A stretch of 64,000 nucleotides of DNA. Source: an uncultured Lachnospiraceae bacterium. Its GTDB lineage: Bacteria > Bacillota > Clostridia > Lachnospirales > Lachnospiraceae. Positions 43,728 to 51,926 of the stretch are shown here, one piece after another. Position numbers and translations under genes: made by a program. The DNA lies in the NCBI GenBank assembly GCA_910585295.1, contig CAJUDE010000042.1, positions 1 through 64,000 of the forward strand, read 5' to 3'. Below the pieces are notes generated by a model. That model did no database searches and was not told the DNA's origin. It saw only the letters and a list, made by a program, of their open reading frames with translations. Numbering within the stretch: position 1 is the stretch's first letter; every line of letters starts with the position of its first letter.

Positions 43728-44083
43728 TCTGTTTCCCTCCTTGCCATTTCGATAAAATGTTGTTCCAGTGTGCCACGGTCAATTTTAATATCCAATATGT
43801 GAATTTCTTTTTGCTTCAAATCGTTAAGCAGGGAAATTAAAGTATCTTCAATAGTATCTGTTTCAAAAGCGCTGTCCCCTTGCTGCGTTTTGATATGGAT
43901 AAAATACTTTTCCCCAACCTTATCTGTCAGTTATGCCGCTGTGCCGCAAAAGGCAAGATTCCCATTATTCAAAATTGCAATGCGGTCACATAAGTTTTCC
44001 ACTTCTGCCATATCGTGGCTTGCCAAAACAATCGTTTTCCCTTGTGCCTTGAGTTTGCGGATTTGCCCCATGTATTGCACAAT
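43724..44083 (-). pseudogene. C-terminal fragment of an ABC ATPase with a nonsense mutation
   Basis: Reads QYMGQIRKLKAQGKTIVLAS, then HDMAEVENLCDRIAILNNG (after Walker B, with the switch His), a TAA at GTAA*LTDKV, then the normal tail to ARRETE. The first about 180 residues with Walker A and the signature are missing. The fragment begins directly at the end of the merR gene, so a deletion fused the two. Confidence 0.8.
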
Positions 44084-44884
44084 TCATCCTTCCACCCCCT
44101 CAAACGGATTTTCTCCAAGTCTTGAAAAGTAGATTTGCAAAGCTGGCTCTAAATAGCCGTTTATAATTTTTTGCCTTTCTTCCCAAGCATTTGTAGCGGC
44201 GTCAATATTGCCGACCTCCATCAATTTTGGAAGCATACGCATATCACCGTCCGTAAATTCCGTAATCAATCCCCAATACTCTTTTACAACCCGCTGGCAT
44301 TTCACGCTTTCAGGGGATACGCCAGCCTTTTGAAGTTCTATAATTTCATCACTCAAACGGTTAAATCTATCCATAAAATCCAAACCGCTCTCCTTATCAA
44401 ACTGATTACGGATATGGTCAAGCGTATCGTCGTCAAACCGCTTAATGAGATAGTAAGAGTCATTGTTCATTTGTAGATTGACAATAATATCTGCATACTT
44501 CTTAAAATTGACCGCCTGCATTTGCAATACTTCTCCTTTTAAATGTTCGATTGCCGTCAAAGAAGCGGTTAGCCGTTCTATTTTCTCCCGTATGCTGTCT
44601 GCCTGTTCGGTAAGGGCGGTTGCCACATGAGCTGGCGTTTCTAAAGAAATGAAGCGATGCTTTATATCATCCAAAGAAAACCCCAATGATTTCAAAGATA
44701 TAATTTGATGAAGCATAACTAAGTCTTTCTCTGTATAAAGCCTGCGCCCGCCTTCACTTTCTGCCGAAGGGGATAACAAGCCTTCTTTGTCATAGTATTG
44801 CAAGGTACGGACAGTGACTCCTATTTTCTTTGCAACCTCTCCAACTGTCATATACCCAAGCGGTATTGCTCTGTGTTTTGCCAT
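44084..44884 (-). CDS. MerR-family transcriptional regulator
   Basis: A 266-residue regulator. The winged-helix domain is at residues 11-80 (YMTVGEVAKKIGVTVRTLQY, YDKEGLLSPSAESEGGRRLY), then a coiled-coil dimer helix and a TipAS-like C-terminal domain (FNRLSDEIIELQKAGVSPES, VVKEYWGLITEFTDGDMRML) that probably binds a drug. AGGAGG precedes the start. It appears intact although its target ABC exporter genes downstream are ruined. Confidence 0.9.
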   Translation of the reverse strand: MAKHRAIPLGYMTVGEVAKKIGVTVRTLQYYDKEGLLSPSAESEGGRRLYTEKDLVMLHQIISLKSLGFSLDDIKHRFISLETPAHVATALTEQADSIREKIERLTASLTAIEHLKGEVLQMQAVNFKKYADIIVNLQMNNDSYYLIKRFDDDTLDHIRNQFDKESGLDFMDRFNRLSDEIIELQKAGVSPESVKCQRVVKEYWGLITEFTDGDMRMLPKLMEVGNIDAATNAWEERQKIINGYLEPALQIYFSRLGENPFEGVEG

Positions 44885-44906
44885 AATTACCTACCTCCTA
44901 TCATGT

Positions 44907-44937
44907 ATTATACTTCATTACGTTACGTCACAAACAA
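44907..44937 (-). promoter_or_regulatory. MerR-type promoter with 19-bp spacer
   Basis: On the minus strand TTGTTT (44937-44932) and TATAAT (44912-44907) are separated by 19 bp, the elongated spacing that MerR proteins correct by twisting DNA. The spacer contains GTGACGTAACGTAATG. Probably autoregulated. Confidence 0.65.
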
Positions 44938-45223
44938 GGGCGTTTTCAAAAAATTTGCAGTAAATATTTCTCCCTTCCACCTTTCTGCTTATGCAAAGAT
45001 AATTTCCTTATGAAAATTTTAAGGCAGGGTTAGAAAATGGTGGACGGCATAATTATGTATGCCATCAATTATCTGTTGTGCTATAATAAGTGCATACAAG
45101 ATGCAGGGTATTGCAACAAGCCACATAAAAGCAAAGAAAATATGCAGGCGGTGGCGCCAAATGGAAAATGGAATCGTATCACTCTATGAAGATGGGGAAT
45201 TTTTGCAATGGAGGAAAAACAAA
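44938..45223. other. intergenic region before the phosphatase gene
   Basis: An open frame from 45059 runs into the phosphatase gene but has no ribosome binding site. I see no other feature. Confidence 0.4.
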
Positions 45224-46021
45224 ATGAGTACATACGTCATCAGCGACATTCACGGATGCTACAATGAGTTCCTTTCCATGCTGGAAAAAATCCGCTTTTC
45301 AGGGTCAGACAACTTGATTTTGGCAGGGGATTATATAGACAGGGGAAAGCAAAGCTACGAGATGTTAAGGTGGATCGAACAGTGTCCGCAAAATGTCCTG
45401 CTTCTGCGTGGGAACCATGAGGAAGAATTTGCATCCAATATAGATTTGATGCGATCGGTTGACCGCATAGAAGGATTGGATACGGATTTTTCCTCCCATA
45501 TGGATACGGCGGCGCTGTACAAATCCGTGAAATATTTGCTGCGTCAAAAGAAGCTGCCCGCTATGTATTTTGACCTTTACAGCACGATAGGAATGCTGTT
45601 AGGGCAAAACCATGTTACGCTGTATGATTTGTGCCGCTGGGCGGAAGAGATTCGCCGGATGCCCTATTATTGGGAAGCAGAGATTGCGGACAGAAATTAT
45701 ATCGTCGTTCATGCCGGATATGCTGACAGCTTGGAGGGTACTGGCGGACGGTTTGGCAGTTTGGAGCAGTTTTTTCTATATGCAAGGGAAGAAAGCCTTC
45801 AATCAGGCGGCGCGGCGCACAGCGCTATCATCGCTGGGCACACCCCCACTATCGTCAAGGAAAGTTTTGCCTATAATGCCGGAAATGTATTCTGCTATTA
45901 CGATGCCGGAAAGGACTGTGTGTTTTACGATATTGACTGCGGCTGTGTGTTTCGGGACAGGAATTTGGAAGCAAAGCTTGCTTGTATCCGCTTGGAGGAT
46001 GAAAAAATATTTTATGTATAA
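45224..46021 (+). CDS. metallophosphatase, serine/threonine phosphatase-like
   Basis: A 265-residue calcineurin-like phosphoesterase. Motifs in order: YVISDIHGCYNEF (GDxHG region), LAGDYIDRGKQS and LRGNHEEEF, with later metal-binding His in VHAGY and AGHTPT. It resembles bis-nucleotide tetraphosphatase/PrpA-type phosphatases. GGAGG before ATG 45224 sets the start 55 codons into the open frame. A lone gene within accessory DNA. Confidence 0.88.
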   Translation: MSTYVISDIHGCYNEFLSMLEKIRFSGSDNLILAGDYIDRGKQSYEMLRWIEQCPQNVLLLRGNHEEEFASNIDLMRSVDRIEGLDTDFSSHMDTAALYKSVKYLLRQKKLPAMYFDLYSTIGMLLGQNHVTLYDLCRWAEEIRRMPYYWEAEIADRNYIVVHAGYADSLEGTGGRFGSLEQFFLYAREESLQSGGAAHSAIIAGHTPTIVKESFAYNAGNVFCYYDAGKDCVFYDIDCGCVFRDRNLEAKLACIRLEDEKIFYV

Positions 46022-46107
46022 GTGAGATGATAATTATTTATATGCAAGGTGGATGACACAATCCTGTCTTTGAATGTGGAACACCTGTGTTATACTTTGT
46101 TCATGAA

Positions 46108-46128
46108 GTCAAATATCCCGCAGCAAGC
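46108..46128 (-). repeat. repeat A, 3'-end fragment in inverted orientation
   Basis: 21 bases matching the reverse complement of the right end of repeat A (as at 146-166) with one mismatch. Only the terminal hairpin arm is present. Confidence 0.5.
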
Positions 46129-46220
46129 CAAAACAAATTTGTGAACTAGACAAAGAATATTGGCTGATATAGCGAGCTTGTTTATGCCGCCAACGGAAAG
46201 GCGGCGGAATGGAGGTTAGC

Positions 46221-46451
46221 ATGAAAGTTTATCAAGGGAACAATACAATGGGAATCCCTGCTTTTACCGTTAAAAACAACAAAATTTACCAAGGGAACAA
46301 CACGATGGGGCTGCCTGCTTTTACGGTCAAGAATGACAAGGTTTACCGGGGGAATAACACAATGGGGCTGCCTGCTTTTACGGTCAAGAATGACAAAATT
46401 TACCGGGGGAATAACACAATGGGGCTGCCTGCGTTTACGATGAAAGCCTGA
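46221..46451 (+). CDS. tandem-repeat protein, four 19-residue units
   Basis: 76 residues made of four nearly identical units of the type YxGNNTMGxPAFTVKNxK. At DNA level the unit is 57 bases and the third and fourth copies are almost identical, so the array expanded recently. It resembles small bacterial repeat proteins called beta-flower proteins, where each unit forms one blade; I am not certain of this. GGAGG sits six bases before ATG 46221. No signal peptide. Function unknown. Confidence 0.7.
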   Translation: MKVYQGNNTMGIPAFTVKNNKIYQGNNTMGLPAFTVKNDKVYRGNNTMGLPAFTVKNDKIYRGNNTMGLPAFTMKA

Positions 46452-46728
46452 CAAAAAGAGAACAATCAGACATATATGGGGGATGTAGGCATGAATATTA
46501 GATAATTGCGAAGCTCAATCTTTTTATGAATTTTCTTCACAATTCAATAACTTTGAGAAGAGATATTTTCCCATACAAAAGGAAAGGAATGCATGTTAGC
46601 GCCATGGAAAGCTAGCTTTCCAGACACTTTTTGTGCAAGATGCCTATGCTGCCAAGGGCAGCAAGGCCTTTTGGCGCAATAATATAGGCTATTATAAAAA
46701 ATGGGGAAACTCAAAAAAACAATGTATC
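46452..46728. other. intergenic region containing repeat B copy 2
   Basis: No gene seen. Repeat B occupies 46650-46715, immediately before the promoter of the small RNA at 46763. Confidence 0.5.
46650..46715 (+). repeat. repeat B, copy 2 (66 bp)
   Basis: Matches 1285-1350 over 66 bases with about one difference (ATTAT for GTTAT). The hairpin at its left end is conserved. Confidence 0.8.
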
Positions 46729-46756
46729 TTGCAAAAAAAATTGCATATGCTATAAT
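46729..46756 (+). promoter_or_regulatory. promoter of antitoxin RNA 1
   Basis: TTGCAA (46729-46734), a 16-bp spacer, then TGC-TATAAT with an extended -10 (46748-46756). The same promoter is found at the second locus (51679-51707). Confidence 0.75.
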
Positions 46757-46762
46757 GCCAAT

Positions 46763-46852
46763 AGGCAAAAAGAAATCACAACTTCCATGTGGACAAGGAA
46801 CGAATCCCCGAATTGTGTTGCAGCACAGTTCGGGGATTCTTCTTTTCTTTTA
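46763..46852 (+). ncRNA. par-like antitoxin RNA 1
   Basis: A predicted RNA of about 90 nt from the promoter above to an intrinsic terminator (46802-46852: stem GAATCCCCGAA / TTCGGGGATTC, then TTCTTTTCTTTT). Bases 46767-46789 repeat exactly the 23 bases at 46952-46974, which are the complement of the toxin start codon and first codons. The RNA can therefore pair with the toxin translation start, although it is transcribed towards the toxin gene from a distance, as in the pAD1 par system. Confidence 0.7.
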
Positions 46853-46874
46853 TAGTGGCAAAGCACCCACTAGG

Positions 46875-46973
46875 TTAGTTGTTGCTCTTGCCGTCACTGT
46901 CTAACCATTTGATGATGTAGTGGCAGGCTACACCAGCCAAAACAGCGACTAAAAAAGAAATCACAACTTCCAT
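46875..46973 (-). CDS. par/Fst-like type I toxin peptide 1 (32 residues)
   Basis: A 32-residue hydrophobic peptide: one membrane segment (MEVVISFLVAVLAGVACHYI) and a charged tail containing KWLDSDGKSN. A near copy is at 51828-51926. GAGG lies 7 bases before ATG. Its promoter has TGC-TATAAT on the minus strand at 47026-47021. Such peptides insert into and damage the membrane when not repressed by their RNA antitoxin; that role is inferred from architecture. Confidence 0.7.
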   Translation of the reverse strand: MEVVISFLVAVLAGVACHYIIKWLDSDGKSNN

Positions 46974-47019
46974 GCAAACGCCTCTTCCCTGTTGCGGGTG
47001 TCGGTGAGCAACACATAGA

Positions 47020-47142
47020 TTATAGCATATTATTTTCTATTGTATCAATGGAAACATTTAATTCCATAGCAACTCTATCTTGTGTCCAACCTTTATCTTG
47101 GTAACATTTCTTGAAACGTGTACTAAATATACTCTTATTCAT
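47020..47142 (-). pseudogene. truncated XRE-type repressor
   Basis: 40 codons: start of a helix-turn-helix protein (FKKCYQDKGWTQDRVAMELN, then VSIDTIEN) that ends inside the recognition region where the toxin promoter begins. AGGTGG precedes the ATG, and TTGCAA-16-TATAAT upstream (minus strand) is a good promoter. It is divergent from the excisionase-like gene, the place where satellite and phage repressors normally sit. Confidence 0.6.
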
Positions 47143-47243
47143 TTAATAACCACCTATAAATGGTATAAAGTTTATTTTTCATACACATTATAACATGATA
47201 TTCTGTAATTGCAATAAATAATAACGGAATAGGAGGAACTTAA

Positions 47244-47438
47244 ATGAATTTAGCAAAAAATCGTAATCAAGACGGCACGTTAATTACTTTAACACAGGCT
47301 TGTCAGGAATCTAATTTAGGGGCAACCTCAGTTAGGAAGATTGCGGAGGAAGCCGGAGCAGTACGGAAGATAGGAAGAAGCTACAGAATAAAAAAGAGCA
47401 TATTTTTTGACTATATCGAAAATGTATATGCTGAATGA
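47244..47438 (+). CDS. small excisionase-like DNA-binding protein (DUF6462-like)
   Basis: 64 residues: ITLTQACQESNLGATSVRKI, then AEEAGAVRKIGRSYRIKK, the pattern of a MerR-like/AlpA winged helix that binds DNA as excisionase or activator. AGGAGG precedes the start. It overlaps the primase remnant by 4 bases. Confidence 0.65.
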   Translation: MNLAKNRNQDGTLITLTQACQESNLGATSVRKIAEEAGAVRKIGRSYRIKKSIFFDYIENVYAE

Positions 47439-48102
47439 GTGGTGATAAAATGGCAGATTCCTATATTCCCCCACAGATGAAGAAACGCAGAAATTTCATA
47501 CTATGGAAGTTAGAAACAGATGAAAAGGGGAAACAGCGTAAAATACCATATTCAGCTTTGTACAATGGCAAGGCAAGCACAACTAACAGCAGGGCATGGA
47601 CAACATACGAAAATGTTTTGCAAGGTCTTAAATCGGGAAAATACGGCGGTTTGGGGTTTGTTCTTGATAAAGATATTACATTCATTGATTTGCTGTTAAT
47701 CCTTTAGATTTATCAGAAGCACAACAGAGAATAGATATACGTTACAATTATTGTAACAGAGGAAAAAAGGAAACAGAGAATACAAGGAGGCTTCCACAGT
47801 TGGATTTGTTGCTGTCGGAGCGTGAAATTATAGAGAAAGCCGAAAATGGTAGGAACGGACAAGTGTTTTCGGACTTATTGAATGGAAATTGGAAATGCCT
47901 TGGAATTGGTGATGGTACACAATCCAGTGCAGATTTAAAGTTTGCAAATATGTTGGCTTTTTGGTGCGGATGCAGTGAGGACATTATGCGTAATATTTTC
48001 AGAAGTTCGGGAATGTACAGGAACGAAAGAAAGATGAATCTGGCTATTAAAAAGGCTGTTGCGGATTGCCATACCGTATATCGGGGAGGTGGTGGAATGT
48101 GA
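47435..48102 (+). pseudogene. primase (PrimPol-type) remnant
   Basis: The first frame (47435-47707) begins with a typical replication-protein N-terminus (PQMKKRRNFILWKLETDEKG, LGFVLDKDITFIDL), then shifts frame after FIDL. The next frame resumes AVNPLDLSEAQQRIDI, then after apparent internal loss reaches LLLSEREIIEKAENGRNGQV and NMLAFWCGCSEDIMRNIFRS, the helical domain that follows PrimPol. Not functional as read. Confidence 0.75.
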
Positions 48103-49168
48103 CAGAGGAAAATATTGTTGAGTGGCTGAAAATGAAAAACGCAATCAGAACTTATTCACATGATGATATAGGTTCCGCAAGGTTGTTGTCTGATATATTC
48201 AATAAAATTTGTAGATACAACGCTACGGTCAGTGAATGGTATGAATTTAATGGGAAGTATTGGGCAATTGATTTGGGCGGCTTGAAAGTGCGGAATATGA
48301 CAAAGATTCTGGCAAAAGCACTTATCAAATATGCGGTGTCGGTATCAGAGGATGATAATAAATATCTGAAATATGCGGCAACATGGAATGAGCATCGAAA
48401 ACGAAATACAATTATCCAAGATGCAAGGGATTTGAATTTTTTTAAGAATGAAGATTGTGATATTGATATCTACATTTTGAATTGTCTGAATGGCGTTTTG
48501 GTATTGCATCAAGATAGGGTTGAATTTATCAAGCATGACCCGGATTTGCTATTAACGCAGATTGCGAATGTGCGGTATGAGCCGGGAAAGTCATGTGAAC
48601 GGTGGGAAAAATTTATTGAGGAAGTTATGCAAGGCAATCAAGAGAAAGTCCGTTATCTGCAAAAACTATTCGGTATTTGTCTGACTGGTGATACAAGGCT
48701 TGAAAAAATGTGGTTTTTATTCCCGCGAGCAATGAGCCAAGCAGCCGCGCTCGCGCGGATATTTGGCGAATGCCGCGAGGGGCGCTGTGTGCCGGCGGCA
48801 CACGTTCAGCGCCGACCGAAACGGAGTGCAGACCAAATACCCCGCCCCTTGAGGCGAAAAGAACAAGTTAGGTCATGCCCCGTAGCTTGCTGCGGGGTAT
48901 TTGACTTGGCAGTACAACAAGAAACGGAAAATCTACAATGATTGAAACAATTTCAAATTTATATGAAAAATATGAGGAATGGTGCAACGATAACGGTTTT
49001 CATACAGAAAATAAACGGAATTTTATTGATGATGTGAAGTCAAAGAACATTTACAAGGCATCTGGAACGGTGAATGGCAAGACGGTTCGCAACATTATCC
49101 GTGGGTATGACTTTGCAATTGAAGATTTTATTGAAGTTGATGAATCAGAGCCGTTGCCATTTGATTAG
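48099..49168 (+). pseudogene. D5-like primase/helicase interrupted by repeat A
   Basis: GTG 48099 (GGAGGTGG upstream) opens a D5_N-type protein (IFNKICRYNATVSEWYEFNG, YILNCLNGVL) that runs to LEKMWFL at 48719. Repeat A occupies 48721-48905. The original frame resumes as GSTTRNGKSTMIETISNL, the Walker A loop, then passes directly to the C-terminal domain YEKYEEWCNDNGFHTENKRN. The rest of the ATPase core (about 200 residues) is missing. So both an insertion and a deletion hit this gene. Confidence 0.85.
48721..48905 (+). repeat. structured dispersed repeat A, full copy 2 (about 185 bp)
   Basis: Removing 48721-48905 joins TTTTTAT to TTGGCAGT and restores the WFLFGSTTRNGKST reading, which gives the element limits. 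It is the same sequence as 1-166 with a 4-base insertion in the large stem (CACAC-GTTC-AGCGCC) and a loop change in the first hairpin (TTG to TCG). No protein is encoded. Confidence 0.8.
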
Positions 49169-49183
49169 TGAGGGGTACAGTAT

Positions 49184-49390
49184 ATGGACTATTTCGAGGT
49201 ATATCGTGAAATTTGGCAGTTTCATAAGCAGTATATTGACAGAATTTGCAATGAGGATGAATTTTGGGAAGCAGTGATTTCAGATGCGGACAGGCTATAC
49301 AAAAAGTATGATAATTCACGATTTGCAAAGGATTTGATACTGGCAGAATTGACGGAGTTTGAGCGGATTAGCAAGGAAGAAAAAACATAG
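49184..49390 (+). CDS. small phage/satellite protein, unknown
   Basis: 68 residues, highly charged and helical (EFWEAVISDADRLYKKYDNS). No domain recognised. It follows the primase remnant by 15 bases; GAGGGG lies upstream. Confidence 0.6.
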   Translation: MDYFEVYREIWQFHKQYIDRICNEDEFWEAVISDADRLYKKYDNSRFAKDLILAELTEFERISKEEKT

Positions 49391-49616
49391 TTTGTGCGTG
49401 GTGTGCATTTCCTATGGGTTGTATGAAAAATAATTTCTTTAAGGGTTTTACATGGGAAATACATATTTGCACAAATGCAGTCAGGATAAGGCTTCCACAG
49501 TGTGTGATAACTCTCTCCTGTGGAAGCATTGAAGTAAGTACAGCGAATTTTCTTAACGTCAAAAAAAGAAGTATTTTTATAAAATAGGCTGAAATTCAGC
49601 AGAAAAGAGGTAAAAC

Positions 49617-50150
49617 ATGGGAAGAAACAGTTATCCACAAGGGCAGATTGACGATATAGAACCGTCAACAGTGCAGGAACTTATTACATCACTAAAGCAA
49701 TTACACGACAGAGGAAAGCCGGAAACAGACGAGGAAATCAAACAGCGGATTGATGAGTATTTTTCATTCTGCCAACAGTCCAGTATCAGACCGGGTATAG
49801 AGAGCCTTTGCATGGCATTGCATATTAGCAGAACCATCCTTTTTAACTGGAATAACGGAACAGGGTGTAGCGAAAGGTGTCAAGAACTGATACAATCGGC
49901 GAAATCTTTTATTGTGGCATATATTGAACAAGCCTTATTGTCTGGAAAGGTATCGCCGCCAAGTGGCATTTTCTTAATGAAAAATTGGCTATCTTACAAA
50001 GATACTGTAAGCATTGAAGAAAGCATACCCAACAAAGAGGAAAAGCATGTTTTGACCGCTGCCGAACTTCCACGATTAGGAGAACTTGCAGAGGGTACAG
50101 GAAAAATTGCGGCACAGCTTCCTCGATTGGGAGATGAATTGCAGGAGTGA
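49617..50150 (+). CDS. terminase-small-subunit-like protein
   Basis: 177 residues. The central part (IESLCMALHISRTILFNWNN, ELIQSAKSFIVAYIEQALLS, KVSPPSGIFLMKNWLSYKD) matches the helix-turn-helix DNA-recognition style of TerS-like proteins from Clostridial phages and satellites. The C-terminus has a repeated AELPRLGEL/AQLPRLGDEL motif. AGAGG precedes the start. In satellites, a private TerS redirects helper-phage packaging; no capsid genes are seen here. Confidence 0.65.
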   Translation: MGRNSYPQGQIDDIEPSTVQELITSLKQLHDRGKPETDEEIKQRIDEYFSFCQQSSIRPGIESLCMALHISRTILFNWNNGTGCSERCQELIQSAKSFIVAYIEQALLSGKVSPPSGIFLMKNWLSYKDTVSIEESIPNKEEKHVLTAAELPRLGELAEGTGKIAAQLPRLGDELQE

Positions 50151-50346
50151 TTAGCGATATTTAAAGATAATATGTCAAGAGATATGTCAAAAAGTTATTT
50201 TTATGTTGTGAAATGACGTAAAATCAATATTTTTATAGTGTTATTAGCACTAACTTTAGCTAAGTACATATTGAATTTAATAGATTTTTATACCGAAAAT
50301 TCAAAACAAATAGCCATAAATGGCAGAAAGAATGAGGTAAGACATT

Positions 50347-50769
50347 ATGAAATATCAAAAATTTATGAAAAAGGTTATGGAACAGTTGACCGGGTACAAA
50401 GGAACGGTTGGTGCACTTGCCACTTCTTATCAGTTAGAAGTGGCAAGGCGTGAGGAAGAATTGACGGGAACGAAAGGTAAATATACAGATGAATATATCA
50501 AAGAGAGCCGCCAGAACTGGAAGTCGTCAAAGGACTATTCCGGAGAAATTAGTAGGTCAAGGGAAAAACATCAAAAAATTGCGCTTGCATATGTCGACCA
50601 GATTCAAAAAGAATTGAATTCATATTTTCAGATTCCAGTTGATTCCGGGTTTGCCGCAACCGTTACAGCAATATTTGATTTGTTGCAGGGGGCGAGCGGC
50701 GGTTATTGGGGGCATAGGTTGCTGAATGAGCTTGCAGAATGTAAAAAATGCGGTAAATATGGCTTTTGA
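50347..50769 (+). CDS. phage-type protein, unknown
   Basis: 140 residues, helical and charged at first, ending with LLQGASGGYWGHRLLNELAE and CKKCGKYGF. No domain recognised. The next gene begins 25 bases on in another frame without a normal start codon, so a frameshift may have split one gene. Confidence 0.5.
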   Translation: MKYQKFMKKVMEQLTGYKGTVGALATSYQLEVARREEELTGTKGKYTDEYIKESRQNWKSSKDYSGEISRSREKHQKIALAYVDQIQKELNSYFQIPVDSGFAATVTAIFDLLQGASGGYWGHRLLNELAECKKCGKYGF

Positions 50770-50794
50770 GGGATATTGCGGCACGAATTAGGAA

Positions 50795-51205
50795 TTGAAA
50801 GACGTTGTTTTTCCGATAAATAAAGCCTTAGAGCAGACAAACGCTAAACTTTCAGAAACATATGGCGTACAGCCACAGAAGACAAAACTTGACAATATGG
50901 CAATATCCAGAATGGCAGGCAGTGTAAAATGTTTTGATGAAAACCACCGTCCTTATACCCCCTTTTCTGAAATGATGGAAGGATTAGTGGCAACTATGCC
51001 AGAGCCAAAGAGAAAGACCACATTGACGGACAGCGACAAAAATTTAATTGATACGCTGATTAGTGCTGATTATCCGTCATTGGCGCAAAGTGATGCTATA
51101 AAAATTGTGAAAGCTGACAGCAGATTAGCAGAGATTCTTTCGTTAGATGAAAGATACGGAAAAGCAGTAAAAGAAGCATTGCAGGAGGTAGCAGATAATG
51201 AATAA
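50795..51205 (+). CDS. phage-type protein, unknown
   Basis: 136 residues from a doubtful TTG start (no clear ribosome binding site). Contains NKALEQTNAKLSETYGVQPQ, MEGLVATMPEPKRKT and a helical C-terminus. It could be the second half of a gene broken after 50769. The last bases overlap the next small gene. Confidence 0.45.
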   Translation: MKDVVFPINKALEQTNAKLSETYGVQPQKTKLDNMAISRMAGSVKCFDENHRPYTPFSEMMEGLVATMPEPKRKTTLTDSDKNLIDTLISADYPSLAQSDAIKIVKADSRLAEILSLDERYGKAVKEALQEVADNE

Positions 51206-51365
51206 ATTATATGCAGACAGAAACGGAATGACAGTTGACAGCACAAAGCAGGACAAGGCAACAAGGGCAGTAAACAAGATGATTGAAAGGGATAGGAAGT
51301 CAAGGGAGCGTAGCGCACAGATTCTTGATTACTACAGGAACGGACGGCAAAAGGATGTAAAGTAA
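51198..51365 (+). CDS. small basic protein, unknown
   Basis: 55 residues, rich in Lys and Arg (QDKATRAVNKMIERDRKSRE), overlapping the previous frame by 8 bases with AGGAGGT eight bases before the ATG. The coupled start and good site make it credible; function unknown. Confidence 0.55.
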   Translation: MNKLYADRNGMTVDSTKQDKATRAVNKMIERDRKSRERSAQILDYYRNGRQKDVK

Positions 51366-51468
51366 GTGAAGATATATCTATCTGGATGGATGCCCTAGGG
51401 GGCTATATGCAAAGCTGGATCTGCTTCATTAAGTTACTGAAATCTCCGCAAGTTACAAAAAAGGGTTA

Positions 51469-51496
51469 TTGTCGAAAAGGGTAGATATGCTATAAT
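51469..51496 (+). promoter_or_regulatory. promoter of the split holin-like toxin gene
   Basis: TTGTCG (51469-51474), a 16-bp spacer and TGC-TATAAT (51488-51496). The sequence from here to 51539 is repeated inverted at 52337-52400, where it forms the promoter and 5' part of the antisense RNA. Confidence 0.6.
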
Positions 51497-51678
51497 CCCG
51501 ATATGGGAAACCATAGAGCCAAAGGCGGCTTTACCCCTCTTATTTTTCGGAGGGTTTAAGTAGCCCTCCAGATATCATGCCCTTAGGGTACGAAAGAAAG
51601 GAGGGCGATGCAATGTATGTTACATATGCGGATTTGATTGATACCAGATAAGGATAGATTTTTTATAAAAAACGTATC

Positions 51679-51707
51679 TTGCAATTAAAATTTGCATATG
51701 CTATAAT
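51679..51707 (+). promoter_or_regulatory. promoter of antitoxin RNA 2
   Basis: TTGCAA (51679-51684), a 17-bp spacer, extended -10 TGC-TATAAT (51699-51707); nearly the same as the promoter of RNA 1. Confidence 0.75.
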
Positions 51708-51713
51708 GCCATT

Positions 51714-51804
51714 AGGCAAAGAAATGTGGAGAATTCCATGTAGGCAAAGAACGAATCCCCCGACTGTAATGGCGTACAGTCGAGGGATTCTTCTTTTCTT
51801 TTTT
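51714..51804 (+). ncRNA. par-like antitoxin RNA 2
   Basis: A predicted RNA of about 90 nt ending in an intrinsic terminator (stem GAATCCCCCGACTGTA / TACAGTCGAGGGATTC, 51753-51790, then a T-rich run). Bases 51718-51740 resemble the complement of the toxin 2 start region (51904-51927) with one substitution and a 3-base gap. Same layout as RNA 1. Confidence 0.65.
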
Positions 51805-51827
51805 ATAGTGGCAAAGCGTCCACTAGG

Positions 51828-51926
51828 CTATTTGTTGCCTTTGTCGTGCCTGTCTAGCCATTTGCTGATGAGGTGGCAAACCACACCTGCCGCGACAGTC
51901 ACAAGAAATGTGAAGAATAACTCCAT
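51828..51926 (-). CDS. par/Fst-like type I toxin peptide 2 (32 residues)
   Basis: 32 residues: membrane segment (MELFFTFLVTVAAGVVCHLI), then SKWLDRHDKGNK. It shares the CHxIxKWLD core and length with toxin 1. A GGGAGGGGG site 7 bases upstream can be masked by the leader sequence ACACCC pairing with GGGTGT. Its minus-strand promoter has TGT-TATAAT at 51978-51973. Confidence 0.7.
   Translation of the reverse strand: MELFFTFLVTVAAGVVCHLISKWLDRHDKGNK

Noticed and set aside
43890..44132. Plus-strand frame of 80 codons
   Set aside because: It is the shadow of the ABC ATPase fragment on the minus strand.
46221..46451. Four regular 57-base repeats resembling a CRISPR array
   Set aside because: The repeats are contiguous without unique spacers and are in frame within a protein with a good ribosome binding site; no cas genes are present.
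48737..48905. Group II intron at the primase
   Set aside because: No intron-encoded protein is present, and I could not find a domain V-like hairpin or a GTGYG 5' end; splicing remains untested rather than supported.
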